Below, one piece after another: positions 36,901-47,356 of a DNA stretch of 64,000 bases. Below the pieces are notes generated by a model. It was not told the origin of the DNA and did not search any database. It worked only from the letters and a program-made list of their open reading frames with translations. Source of the DNA: Eulemur rufifrons (Eukaryota > Chordata > Mammalia > Primates > Lemuridae); contig NC_090986.1 in assembly GCF_041146395.1 (NCBI RefSeq), positions 46,722,001-46,786,000 on the forward strand. Reading direction: 5' to 3'. A program made the position numbers and the translations under genes. The stretch's first letter is position 1, and every line of letters starts with the position of its first letter.

Positions 36901-39480
36901 CAGTTTGTTTATTTGCTTTTTGCTTCTGAGATTTCAATAACTCTTCTATGTGTTGGGAATACCCTAATGTATTAGACTGAGTGGGATGCCCCATAATTTA
37001 ATATCACAATGTGGAAGTAGAAAGGAACCAGAAGTTTGTATTCTTCCTGCTAAGTCTTAGCCCTTGGATACTGAACCTACATTTTCTCAATTCAACGTTC
37101 TAATCTAGGACTTTGGATCTTGAGTGAATAACATATCAAGAACAGCAGTGAAATTATTCATTCCTGCAGTGGTACTGAGAGTCCAATGCCGGCAGGGCCA
37201 GGTGGATCCTAAGGGACTGCCACTCTGTGTGCTGGGCTCTAACACTCATGCCCAGCCTACCCTGGCTCCTGTCAATTTTATGAGCCTGTTTCTTCACAGT
37301 TCCATGGCTTCTATAACCTCTCTGCTGATACAACAAAATAAAAATAATAGAACCTGACACAAAGAAAAAAATCTTCCTCAAAGGTCTTGAGGTAAGCAAT
37401 CCAGAAATGCAATGGTGACTCTAATCTAGTAAATCCTCAGAAGACTTCATGCCTTCCAGCTTTTTGTTTTACAGTCCTAAATGTGTATGCCTTAATCTTC
37501 ATGGTCCAAGTGGTAACTCCATTTTTCAAGCAGTAGAAACAGGAAGGAAGAAAGAAGGGGCAAAGTGTCTTAATGTCTCTCTACCTTAAAAAAGACTTCC
37601 AGAATTGCCACATGTCGCTTCTCTTTACATTCCAGACCAGTAGTCTTTCTGCTTTTGACCATAGCTTAATTGCATGGTCATCAAAAGCAAAGGAGGCAGA
37701 GTGGTATAAGTAAGTAGCTATTATTGAAAGCCAATATGTGTCCTCATTTGGCCTCCCAAGTATACACATGCCCTCCTTCGCCCACACATGAAGAACAGGC
37801 ACTTCTTGCCCAAGAAAGACAGAGAATAACTTTATTCAGCTCCTCTCTGCAATGTGCAATGCTCTGCACCATGATAGGTTTTAGATTATTGTGGTCAGGT
37901 GATTTATAAATAAAAACATGTGTTACCTACACCTCTACTCTCTTTAAAATAATAGAGCATAGGAACAGAGTAAAAGCAATTAAGGAAAACAAAGAAAGAA
38001 CTTCACATTAAGGCAAAGAGATACAGCTCAAAACACTCAGAAGTTACATGTCCATACTAATTATTAATTCTTGCTTGGAAAGAATGAAAAGACTTCATTT
38101 TCTGGCATTAGAATATTGGTTAGCTCATCTGACATCTCCAGTTTCTATTTATTAGGAAGAATTCTCTTGCCCATTGCTCCGTAGGGTCATTGACTTGTCT
38201 TATGTGGAAATTCATCCTTCTCTCTTATCTTCCATTGCCTCTTCTGAACTGGACATTATGGAATTATGCCCTTCAGCTTCTTCATATGGTGTAAATATGT
38301 GAATCTGGGAGGTTTTAAGAGTTGAAAATGTCAGGAGGTTGTGATATCTTTGGCTATACAATTGTTTTGAAACTTAGTAATCTGATTTATTCCTTCTGGT
38401 CAGTTCCACATACAGGATATTACAAAGATCTTGGTCTTTTTAAGTTTTGAAGTCAAAAGACTGATTTTTCATTTCATGATATATGTATTATCTTCATTCT
38501 TCTATCTTAATGTAATGTTGCATATGTTGAGTCCATTTGAAAAAATGGGTTGGATTTGAAGGCAAGAGCCTTGATCCAGTTTCTGCCAGCAGGCTTCTGG
38601 TCTTTTTTGTTAAGGCATCAGTGTTAAGTCCCATTAAGACTACTATTTCAATCCCCCACCACTTGTAACTGCATCAATTGCAGGTATGGATGCATTTAGC
38701 TCATTCTATCCAACAAGCCTCTAAACTGTAGAATCTTAGTCAAACCATGCTGTAGGTGGAGAGTGCTTCCCTTAGTAAATCTGTGTTCCCTTGTTATCTC
38801 TGCTTAAAAACTGGAATTGCTAATCTGAGTTTATCTCTAATAAGAGATAACTGCAAGTATCAAGAAAAAGGTTCCATCCACAACCCCAGGCAGATTCTTT
38901 CCTATTTCTCCTAATGCTACAACATTGGGCAAGTATAAGTAAGTCATCAATTTTCTAACCTTTGGTACCTGAAATCTCCCTGTTCACTTTCTGTTTCAAC
39001 TTAATGCTGCATAATTGGGTTCTCTTACTTTCAGCCTACTACTTGCAGTTACCATATTCAGTACCAGTTAAGATTAGATTTGGTGGTTTCAAAAATGATA
39101 AAAGATTATATCCCACATAAAATTATGGAGGTATGCAATCTGGTGCTGATATAAATTGGTTCCCTTAAAGTTTGAAAATATTCTTTACTTTCTTTGCAAG
39201 CCATGATTTTTTTTTTTCAGCTTTTCCTGGTTAAGTATATTATATGAATACTTCCTATTAAATATAATAAAGTATAAAGAGTAAATTTACACCTCACATC
39301 ATTTTATCTATAGTTCGGGTTAACAAGCACTTTGAATTTAGAAAAAAAAAATTTGATGATGCAATATATCATCTTTAGGAATTTGTAATAACAAAGGCAA
39401 TTTTTATTTAAATTCCATATATAAAAATGCATTGATTGGGACTTTAGAGACTAAGCTTACATTATCCAGTAAATTCAGTT
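33996..39480. other. Unclassified sequence, less A/T-rich in 37.1-39.1 kb
   Basis: Nearly 5.5 kb with no repeat I can name. Frames reach 99 codons (34622-34921) and 77-81 codons on both strands at 37124-37399, with no motifs. The interval 37100-39180 has a composition unlike the neighbouring A/T-rich DNA and reads like a heavily decayed retroelement or a diverged processed transcript, but no residue pattern supports either. Nothing here can be called a gene. Confidence 0.35.
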
Positions 39481-39489
39481 TGTAGGGAT

Positions 39490-39950
39490 GCCTTACAATG
39501 GCATTTGAGACCCCACATGATCTTACCCTTGTCTCTTTCCTCAATATCTCTAATTCCCATATCCTTTACTCCAGATCATCCACACTGTTATCTTAATTTC
39601 TAAAGCATGTCAAGCTCATTCCCACCTCAGAAAATTTTCTCTTTCTTCGTTTTGCCTGAAATACTCTTTCTCCAGATCCTTAGACAATCCTTCATTCAGA
39701 TTCTAATGACAATTCTTTCAAATGTTGCCAGCTCCCTCCATATTTAAGACAATTTATGTTATAATGGACTGTTTTTCTTTCTTCACAGAAACACTTTAAA
39801 AGGATGCATTATTTAAAAACTTACTTGTTATTTCATCTACTAGAGTTTAAACTCAATGAGCAAAGAGATGTAGTGTTTCCTTAGTATTTAGGTCAGTGAC
39901 TGGCACATAGTGGGCAGTCAATTAAATATTTATGGAATAAACAAATGACT
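39490..39950 (+). mobile_element. LINE-2 3' end, plus strand
   Basis: 'TTTTGCCTGAAATACTCTTT', 'CTCCAGATCCTTAGACAATC', 'TTCAGATTCTAATGACAATT', 'GTTATTTCATCTACTAGAGT', 'TTAAACTCAATGAGCAAAGA' and 'AGTGACTGGCACATAGTGGG' end with 'AATATTTATGGAATAAACAA'. This is the complete order of the mammalian L2 3' region, including the terminal AATAAATRTTTG-like end. About 460 bp are kept. L2 is extinct in placental mammals, so this copy predates the primates. Confidence 0.85.
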
Positions 39951-42560
39951 TTCTGTGTAGATGTACTTGTTCTGAAAATAAGTCAAGGAACTTTCTCCCA
40001 CAGAAATTCCCATATTTAATTTGCTACCACCCAGTGCTTCTGAGTGCTACTCTCTTTTACCTCAATCTAAACTTTATTTATGCAATCACTTTATACTAGG
40101 TAGCTACCCGATTAGCTGATCTTTATTACAGCACCTAATTGCACCCTAAACTCTTGGTAACTGTTAATCATCAATAATAGCAAAACATTCAATGAGAACT
40201 GGCCTCTGGTTCTTTGGAAATGTTATTCACAGAGACTGTAATCCTATGCTGGCATTACCGAAGAGGATACAAGGAAGTACTGCAGTCATTATTTTTATCA
40301 GTTTATGTAACACATGTGGTTTACTTCCAATATTATTGCTGTCAGTGTGTTGGATAACATTTATCTTCCTCAAAATCATATTGTTTTCCTTCTGAGGTTG
40401 TGAACATGACTTTTAAAGAATTGTGTCATTATTTTAAATGTTATTTATTAGAATTGGAGTTTTCCTATCTTCTCATAATGTTGAATTTCAATCTATTTAT
40501 ATTTTTCCTGAAATTTATGGCCAAGCTATAGCAAATAAGATAAACAGAAAAGCCAAGTGCAAAGATAGTTTTAAAAAGAAAGTAGAATGGAGAAAAAGCC
40601 CTACTATTATAATTCCTGTTGTTGATTTAAGTTAAGAATACTGTCTATGTATAGTGATCCATTGCCTTTCTGTCACGGGAAAAAGTAAAACGATTTTGGC
40701 AATATCATCAAGTTAGCATTGCCATAGAAAATGAATGGTAATGAATGAATGAGTGACTTAAAATATATGATAACCGGAAAGGGGAATTTTTATAGGGTGA
40801 AAAACTACATGGGATTAAATTTGGGGAAAAGATGTTAATTCTTAAAAAGAATATCTTATGTCATTGTTTTTGATTTTCCTCTCTGTTAAAAGGAGAAATA
40901 TCTCGTTCACATTAAACATAAAATTCAAAACAAAAGATAAAGTAAAATCTTCAATGACATTAAATAGGGTAGAGATTTGGTTAGTAATATAAGAAATTAG
41001 GCTTGATACTGGCTTTATATTTTTCTTAAATAATCATTACTTTTCCAAGTACTGCATAGTGTAAGAGACACATAGCAATGCTTATATGAGAGCATTCCTT
41101 TTTATTACCTTTCTTTATTAGGACACTGCAATGTAATGAGAACATTTGTATGTATAACATGACTTCTTTCTTTGTGTTTTGTGTGATTCACAATGAAGAC
41201 AATGCTTGGTAATTTGTTATAGACCATTTTGAGCCTGTGAAAAATTATATACCGTGTAAAATGTAGAATTATTATTTTTGCTGCTTTATCTTCTAAACTG
41301 AATTTTTAAGACATTTTTTTTAGTCAAGTTCATTGCCAAGCTCTTCCTCTTTGAGACTAGGAAAAGGTATTTATAATATAGAAATATAGATTTTCTAACT
41401 CGGAGAGTGATTCTGAATTTTAAAGCAAAGATATTTTATAAATAGATCCAGTGTAGAGAAAAATTGAAAATATTAATATTCTGAAAATTTTATTTAATGC
41501 TTTTTGAACCAGTCATTGAAATCTCTTTTATATCATTGAGGAAGAATTTTACTAATAACATCTATCAACATTTTGATTGTAAGCCTAATGTGCTGCTCAG
41601 TAAAGTTGGATTTTATTCAAACACAGAGAGAATACTTATAAATTCATATTTTTTGAAAAAATCAGAGCAATATCACTTATACATCACACAGATACGTTTT
41701 GATGTTTTTAGCAGTCATTTTCTCTACTCTCAGGGAATTATTGCAGAATGTTTACACACTTCTCAAGTTGATTATGCCAAGCATACAAATTCACTTACAA
41801 GCCTTTCCCATCCTTTATAACCCCCATAAACACACACACACACACACACACACACACCCCTCCACCCCTACCAACTATACCACCACCAAATACTCAGGGA
41901 ACTTTCTATCTGAGCAATCCAGGCTGCCACATTCTCAACTCTCTGTGTGCTGACATACAGCAAGACATATCCATACACACTAACCTTTTTTCTTACTTTT
42001 TTCTCTAGGGAGTATGTGATGAGAGTTAATACTTGCATTTGTAGTCCATATCTCATTTTCTCACACATTTTTAAGGAATTTTCTGCGTCATTTATTTTCT
42101 ATCTCTCTTGAATCTTTACCCTTAATTTTTTTATTGACTCTTTTTAGGCTTAAGATGACAGTGTCTCACATCTTAAAATAGTTCTCCCTCAAGTCTAAAT
42201 TCTTCTTAAGCTACTTTTATAACACTTCCCTTCATTTCACTGTCTTCAAAAATACCCTGTGCTCATTATGCTAGGTAATGCATTTTATATTTTCCTTTAT
42301 TTTGATCCATATGTGAGCTATATTGAATTCACCACAGACAAATTCGTCCCCCTGCTGTATTTTAATACTCAACCTGAGAGTTTTTGAATTTCAAAATTTG
42401 ATTTTGGCATGCAGATTGAATAATCCAGAGAAAATATACAATTAGATGACTATGAAAACGTGTGTGTGTTTTTGTGTGTAAGGAGTGCCCAACCATAGTT
42501 TATTGACAAATTATATGAATTAAAATCTCTATTCTACTTCCTCCATGGTTCTCAAAAGCA
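39951..42560. other. A/T-rich unique sequence with a CA microsatellite
   Basis: No gene is recognised. The longest frame in the window (107 codons, 41497-41820, plus) lies here; it has no motif, no splice context and ends at the microsatellite. A TGAA-type short repeat lies near 40736-40752. Confidence 0.5.
41829..41858. repeat. CA microsatellite
   Basis: About 14 uninterrupted CA units, flanked on the right by a C-rich run. Likely length-polymorphic. Confidence 0.95.
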
Positions 42561-42564
42561 CAAT

Positions 42565-42960
42565 AAGATATTATATTACCCTAGTCAGAATGGCTATTAA
42601 TAAAACGACCAAAAAAAAAAAAAGACATGTTGATAAAAATGCAGAGAAATCGGAACTCTTACACACAATTGGTGGAAAGGTAAATTAGCACAATCTCTAT
42701 GGAAAAAAGTATAGAGATTTCTCAAAGAACTAAAATTAGAACTACCATTTGATCCAGCAATCCCATAACTGGGTATCTACTTAAAGGAAAAAAATTCAAT
42801 ATATCCTAAGGATGCCTGCACTGATATGTTTATCGTAGCAGTATTCACGATAGCAAAGATATAGAATCAACCTAAAGGTTCATCAACAGATAACAGCATA
42901 AGGAAAATGTAGTATATTTGCACAATGGAATATTCAGCCAGAAAGGGTCTAAAGTTTGAC
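42565..42960 (+). mobile_element. LINE-1 ORF2 3' coding fragment, plus strand
   Basis: 'TTACCCTAGTCAGAATGGCT', 'ACCATTTGATCCAGCAATCC', 'CATAACTGGGTATCTACTTA', 'GTATTCACGATAGCAAAGAT' and 'GCACAATGGAATATTCAGCC' are consecutive landmarks of the L1 ORF2 C-terminal coding segment. There is no 3'UTR, so it breaks off internally. Indels (a 13-A run at 42610) and stops make it dead. Confidence 0.85.
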
Positions 42961-44285
42961 AAAAATTTCCTTCACCATGGGATGCGGTGAGAAAATTGGA
43001 TGAGAAACATATATATTTGCTTTCTATAGCAGTTAATTTATTCATAATTATTTTCTATTCTAAAGAGGTATTGTGTTATAATCTATGGATATGTGCCTGT
43101 CTAGATTAGAGGAGATAGATTACAAAATATTGGCAAAATACCAATAAAATACTATGTGTTTCTATAGGGATATTAAAATAGAAGACAGTTCTTATAGGGT
43201 TATTTATTATACAATAGAAGACTGTCAGATTAAAGAAGTAGCAATGATTGGAATTGTCCAAGTTTCAAATGAGAAGAGTGATAAATATATTAATAGGATG
43301 GTGTTTTTTCCCAAAAAGTATTTTGGCGTGTAGAACAGGATAAATCTTGACATTTTTAACAAGATATGAGATATAACTGTAGGAGCAACTTAGAAAGGAA
43401 AGAGAGACACATCAAGTAGGCAGTTGTTTGTATTTTTTTGAAAGGAAGAGAGAGCAGTTAGATTAGGTTACTAACTTAGACAATAATTATCTACATATTT
43501 AAAAAATACAATAGATGATATCATAGAGTAAGAATAGAAATAATACTCTACAAAATTAGGATAACTCTTTAAGGCACAGTAGGTAAGTTGAGGCAGGAAG
43601 TCAGCATCAACAACTTAATTCTTACATTTTCTTCAGTATTATTGCTAAAATAGAGACCAATTTATTTAGCAAGAAAAAACATAACTTTAAAACAACACTT
43701 AAAAAATCATTAACAAGTTATCTCCAATATAGCAAGCCAATACAGCCAAATTTCACAGGTGATTGACTCGCCTTCCCACATGGTGTATAAACAACATAGG
43801 AGGATGTGAAGGGAAGGATGGAACTCCAGAGTGTTCTGAGAGAGAGATTTCTGAAATAATCAACCAGGAATCACTCCCAAAATATTGGGGTTTCACTTAA
43901 AACAGAGAGTTTGGTGAACTAATCTGAGAACAGCAGAAACTACAATGGCTTTAATGGTCTACATTTTTGCCATCTGAATTAAGGAAATCCCAAAAATTTA
44001 GTAAATAAAACATTAGAAGTTTCCTCACTGAAGAGAAACTGCTGGATATATAGTCAAATTTGTTCAGGAGTAGGGAGTGAGAACTAAAGGAAAACCAGAA
44101 AAGGAAAGGTGGTAGCATAATTCATATAAGAGTATTTTCTATTATTGACAGAGTTTATAGCAACCGAATAATGGTCAACAGGATAGATAGATAGCATTTA
44201 CATTAGCTTAAAGGTATGCACTAAAAGGACATAAATTAGATATGAAGCTTCTTAGTCACTAGAAAAATAAAAAATAAAAACTTTC
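42961..44285. other. Unique sequence before an integrase relic
   Basis: No gene or named repeat. Frames are short. Some of it may be decayed retroviral sequence upstream of the integrase fragment at 44290, but nothing supports that directly. Confidence 0.4.
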
Positions 44286-44289
44286 ACCG

Positions 44290-44420
44290 CTATAGCTCAG
44301 AGCTACTCATCAAGGAGCCCAATCACAAGACATGAAGTGGACCCTCGATGCTTATCACTACCAAGCTGCAGGGGTAATTGAGCGTTCTAATGGAAAATTA
44401 AAGGATAGGATTAAGTGACT
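44290..44420 (+). pseudogene. Retroviral integrase remnant (endogenous retrovirus pol)
   Basis: One plus-strand frame reads about 40 residues. It includes 'DAYHYQAAGVIERSNGKL', which has the integrase-core pattern H-x-Q-x-x-G-x-x-E-R-x-N-x-x-L-K around the catalytic Glu of the DDE triad. The preceding Trp-Thr also fits. The frame then meets a stop at TGACTC. A shifted frame (44418 onward) stays open until a stop near 44470, then reopens to about 44645, so the relic may extend that far with a frameshift. The 'QAAG-IER' form suggests an ERVL-like or divergent ERV1 element. It is broken and non-functional. Confidence 0.5.
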
Positions 44421-44732
44421 CACCTGACAGGACAAAATGCACCAGTCTGGGCTATACATCTGAGGTGAGCGGTCTGTGGTCCTGATGCAGTAATTTCCCG
44501 TAAGTGTCCTTTTCCTTTATACCACACATTTGACCAGCTTGTGCACACCCTTCCTTCTATTGAATACCCTTCTTTTACAATTACTGATACTTCAGTCTCT
44601 GTGGGGGCCTTGCAAGAGTCATCCATTCCCTTCAACCCTTTCCCGTAGATTCAATCTATGGGACAAGAGGATGCTTATCAAACAAAAGAGTGGAAAACAA
44701 TAACCTTCTCCTCCATTTACCACCCCTTCCCC
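44421..44732 (+). other. Possible downstream pol remnant
   Basis: A plus-strand frame shifted relative to the integrase relic stays open for about 55 codons after one stop, without a motif I can name. It may be decayed retroviral sequence. The 71-codon minus-strand frame at 44420-44635 is antisense to it. Confidence 0.3.
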
Positions 44733-44905
44733 CAGGTGGTGCACACCTGTGGTGCCAGCTACTCGGAAGGCTGAGGCAGGAGGATCACTTGAGCCTGAGA
44801 GTTTGAGGTTGCTGTGAGCTAGGCTCACCTGGTGCTCTAATCGGGGTGAGACTCTGTCTCAAAAAAATAAATAAATATGTAAAAATAAAAATAAAAAAAT
44901 ACTTT
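44733..44905 (+). mobile_element. Alu right monomer (truncated Alu), plus strand
   Basis: Begins 'CCAGGTGGTGCACACCTGTG', inside the right arm, runs through 'GCTACTCGGAAGGCTGAGGC' and 'GAGTTTGAGGTTGCTGTGAG' and ends 'GAGACTCTGTCTCAAAAAA' with an A-rich tail interrupted by T. The left arm is missing. It is a 5'-truncated Alu or free right monomer, with a short internal deletion near 44830-44850. Confidence 0.85.
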
Positions 44906-45485
44906 CCTTGTTAGAATTTAGTAAACTAAGATTTTTATCCTCTCATAACAAATTTTGGTACATAGCAGTTCATTGTGGTACTGGAGAAAACAACAGAAAA
45001 ATAATATTGACTGTGTTGAGTTGTTTATTTTGTATTCCTTTCTAGTTTGACATGATTGTAATTTACCATGGCAACTAAGTTTTATCAATTCCCCCCTTCC
45101 ATTTTTAATCCACTAACATGAGAGATACTGTAACAAGAGCCTTCACTAGTAATGTAAACAAAACTGATTTTAGTGAAAAAAGATATTCTCACAAAAATAT
45201 TGAGAAGCCTAATTTTAATTTTCTATGATGTAGCCATTTTTAATTGACTCTATTTTTATTCTCTTTTGCTTTCAGTTAAGGATAAATTTGTCAGTAGAGC
45301 TAACTCTCTCATTAGAGTTATTGATTAAGACATTATTGAAAATATATCATTGAACATTTATTTTATATCTACTTAGTTATTGCCTGTGATCAATAATGCT
45401 AAATATAAATCCCACCATTTTTTTTATATTCTTGGCAATAAGATTCTTAATGAAATAATCATTTATGGCTAATTTTATGAATTAA
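44906..45485. other. A/T-rich unique sequence
   Basis: Nothing recognisable beyond simple A-rich runs next to the Alu tail. Confidence 0.5.
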
Positions 45486-45640
45486 CATAATTTTTGTTAT
45501 AATCTTTGTGATTACTAGTGAACTTGAGCATACATTTCATCAGTTTTATGGCTACTGTATTTTCCCATTTGTTAATAGTGTATTCAAATCTTAAACATAG
45601 CAGAAATTTTTTTGTGTGTATTTTTGTCAGAAAAGGATCA
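45486..45640 (-). mobile_element. Probable old L1 ORF2 fragment, reverse orientation
   Basis: 'TGTGATTACTAGTGAACTTG', 'AGCATACATTTCATCAGTTT', 'TATGGCTACTGTATTTTCCC' parallel the reversed L1 ORF2 3' coding region ('GATTACTAGTGAGTTTGAGCA' type). Heavily decayed. Confidence 0.5.
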
Positions 45641-46014
45641 ATTGTCACTGTTGTTATTTTATTAATATACGCACAATTCATGACATTATTTTCTACAGCT
45701 TTTTGTTCTGCTACTTATATTATATACCAAGGTCCCATATGTACATGTGTATGTTTTGTCAAAGAAAAATGGCAACACACAATTTAAAAAGGCAAGGAAG
45801 ACAGAATCCAAGACCATTGTGATAGAGAAAAGAGACTGAACTTAATTCTGCTGAAGCAAAATGTAGGAGAGATTTTAAGTGCTGGGATGAATTAGTGGAA
45901 ATGTAATGGAGGACACTAGGGGGAGGTTGATCAAGGTGATTAGATCATTTGTGTCTGCTGCTTGGTGCTCACAGGAGTTAGGGTCCTACCCTTTCACAAG
46001 GCTGTTTTTTTCCT
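45641..46014. other. Unassigned sequence upstream of an L1 tail
   Basis: Between 45798 and 46010 the sequence is less A/T-rich, with 'GGACACTAGGGGGAGGTTGA' and 'TTTGTGTCTGCTGCTTGGTG'. I cannot assign it. It may be part of the L1 3'UTR or an older element. Confidence 0.35.
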
Positions 46015-46160
46015 CTTTGACACGCTTGAAGCTCTGATTTGGGGGGGAGATGCAAGGGCAATATATGTAACCTAAACTTTTGTACCCCCATAATATGCTG
46101 AAATAAAAAAATAAAATAAAATAAAATAAATAAAAAATAAAAAGCACATATGTAAAAAAA
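46015..46160 (+). mobile_element. LINE-1 3' end with poly(A), plus strand
   Basis: 'ACGCTTGAAGCTCTGATTTG', a G-run, 'GCAAGGGCAATATATGTAAC', 'CTAAACTTTTGTACCCCCAT' and 'AATATGCTGAAATAAAAAAA' followed by AAAAT repeats. This is the end of the strepsirrhine L1 3'UTR with its poly(A) signal and a tail turned into an AAAAT microsatellite. The G-run is a characteristic polypurine tract. Reverse copies of the same end are at 7583 and 8141. Confidence 0.9.
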
Positions 46161-47164
46161 AAAATAGGAAGAATTAGGGAAGCAAAAATGTCTCTTTTGT
46201 CTCAAGAGGACAAATTGCTTTTTTAAAGATATAAAGATTTTATGATCCTAATTTATCAAAACTCAGTTGTGCTCCTGAAATAAACTTTTCTCTGCTCATA
46301 AGCTTGAACCTTGAGGCCACAAAGAGAAAGTTAAAGGAATGAATTGGATCTTTCATTCATGGGATGTCAAGGAATCTCGGTGACTCTGCTAAATCCTAGA
46401 TGGCATACCCAACAAAAAGAGAGCAAGCTTGTTTATTATCATTCATTATTTTCAAGTGTGAAAGCATACTGTATATTTAAATATGCATAATCTGAAAAAA
46501 TGACATACATTTTCTAAGTTATCAATGGCAAAATGATTAAAAAACAAATATTTATCTGTTTCTTGGTGTTCAAATTACAATACTGGTCTAGACAATTAAA
46601 TGGGTAGCTGTATTCTCCTTAAGAGCAGACAATCAATTTTAAACATTCTTAAAAGCCATGGAAGAAAATAACGTTTTATAATGCTGATTAAATATGGACA
46701 TATTTTCTTTAGATCTCACATATGTAATTGGATATTTGGGTAAAGTTTAAGAAATCTGAGTAATTTTGAGAAGTGTCTTGAGATTCATTTTTTCTTACAC
46801 CTATTTTGCTGAACTTTTTATTACCTATAATTATTTAAAGATTATTTATATTATGTAACACAACTTTAACATGTCAAAATAATTAACCATTTCCTTTCTA
46901 AAATGTATTCTCCATATGTATGTGTTTTTAATGCTAAGGGCGTTTATATTCTCTCACATTTAACAGAATACTTTTATAGGTCTCATTCAATATTTATTTT
47001 CTAATGATTTTAAGTAGATGCACTTTACAGCAAAGAAAAAAATCTCTCAATTTCTTGATATTTTTCATGCTTATATATAGATGTTTGTCACAATCTAAAA
47101 TGGTCAAACTATAACTAAAGAACTTTGGATATCATTATTTAAACAGAGCACAAACAGACTAAAT
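46161..47164. other. A/T-rich unique sequence
   Basis: No repeat or gene recognised. Confidence 0.5.
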
Positions 47165-47356
47165 AATATCTAGAATGGAATAACCAGAATGGTGACCTTT
47201 AAATGGGGGCAGTTATTTAAATATATTCATATTTCACAAATACTTCTAAAAAGTACACTATTCTGGTGACAGACACACCAAAGCCCTAACTTAAACACTA
47301 TACAAGATATCTATGTAAAGAAAACGTTTTTACCCACTTAATATTTTGAAATAAAA
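47165..47356 (+). mobile_element. LINE-1 3' UTR fragment, plus strand
   Basis: 'ACTATTCTGGTGACAGACAC', 'ACCAAAGCCCTAACTTAAAC', 'ACTATACAAGATATCTATGT' and 'TTTTTACCCACTTAATATTT' end in 'TGAAATAAAAAAGTG'. The same order, less decayed, ends the L1 at 52540-52645. About 190 bp kept; the 5' end is truncated. Confidence 0.75.

Noticed and set aside
41497..41820. The longest open frame in the window, 107 codons, plus strand
   Set aside because: No recognisable motif, A/T-rich composition, ends at a CA microsatellite and has no splice or promoter context. Frames of this length are expected by chance in 64 kb.
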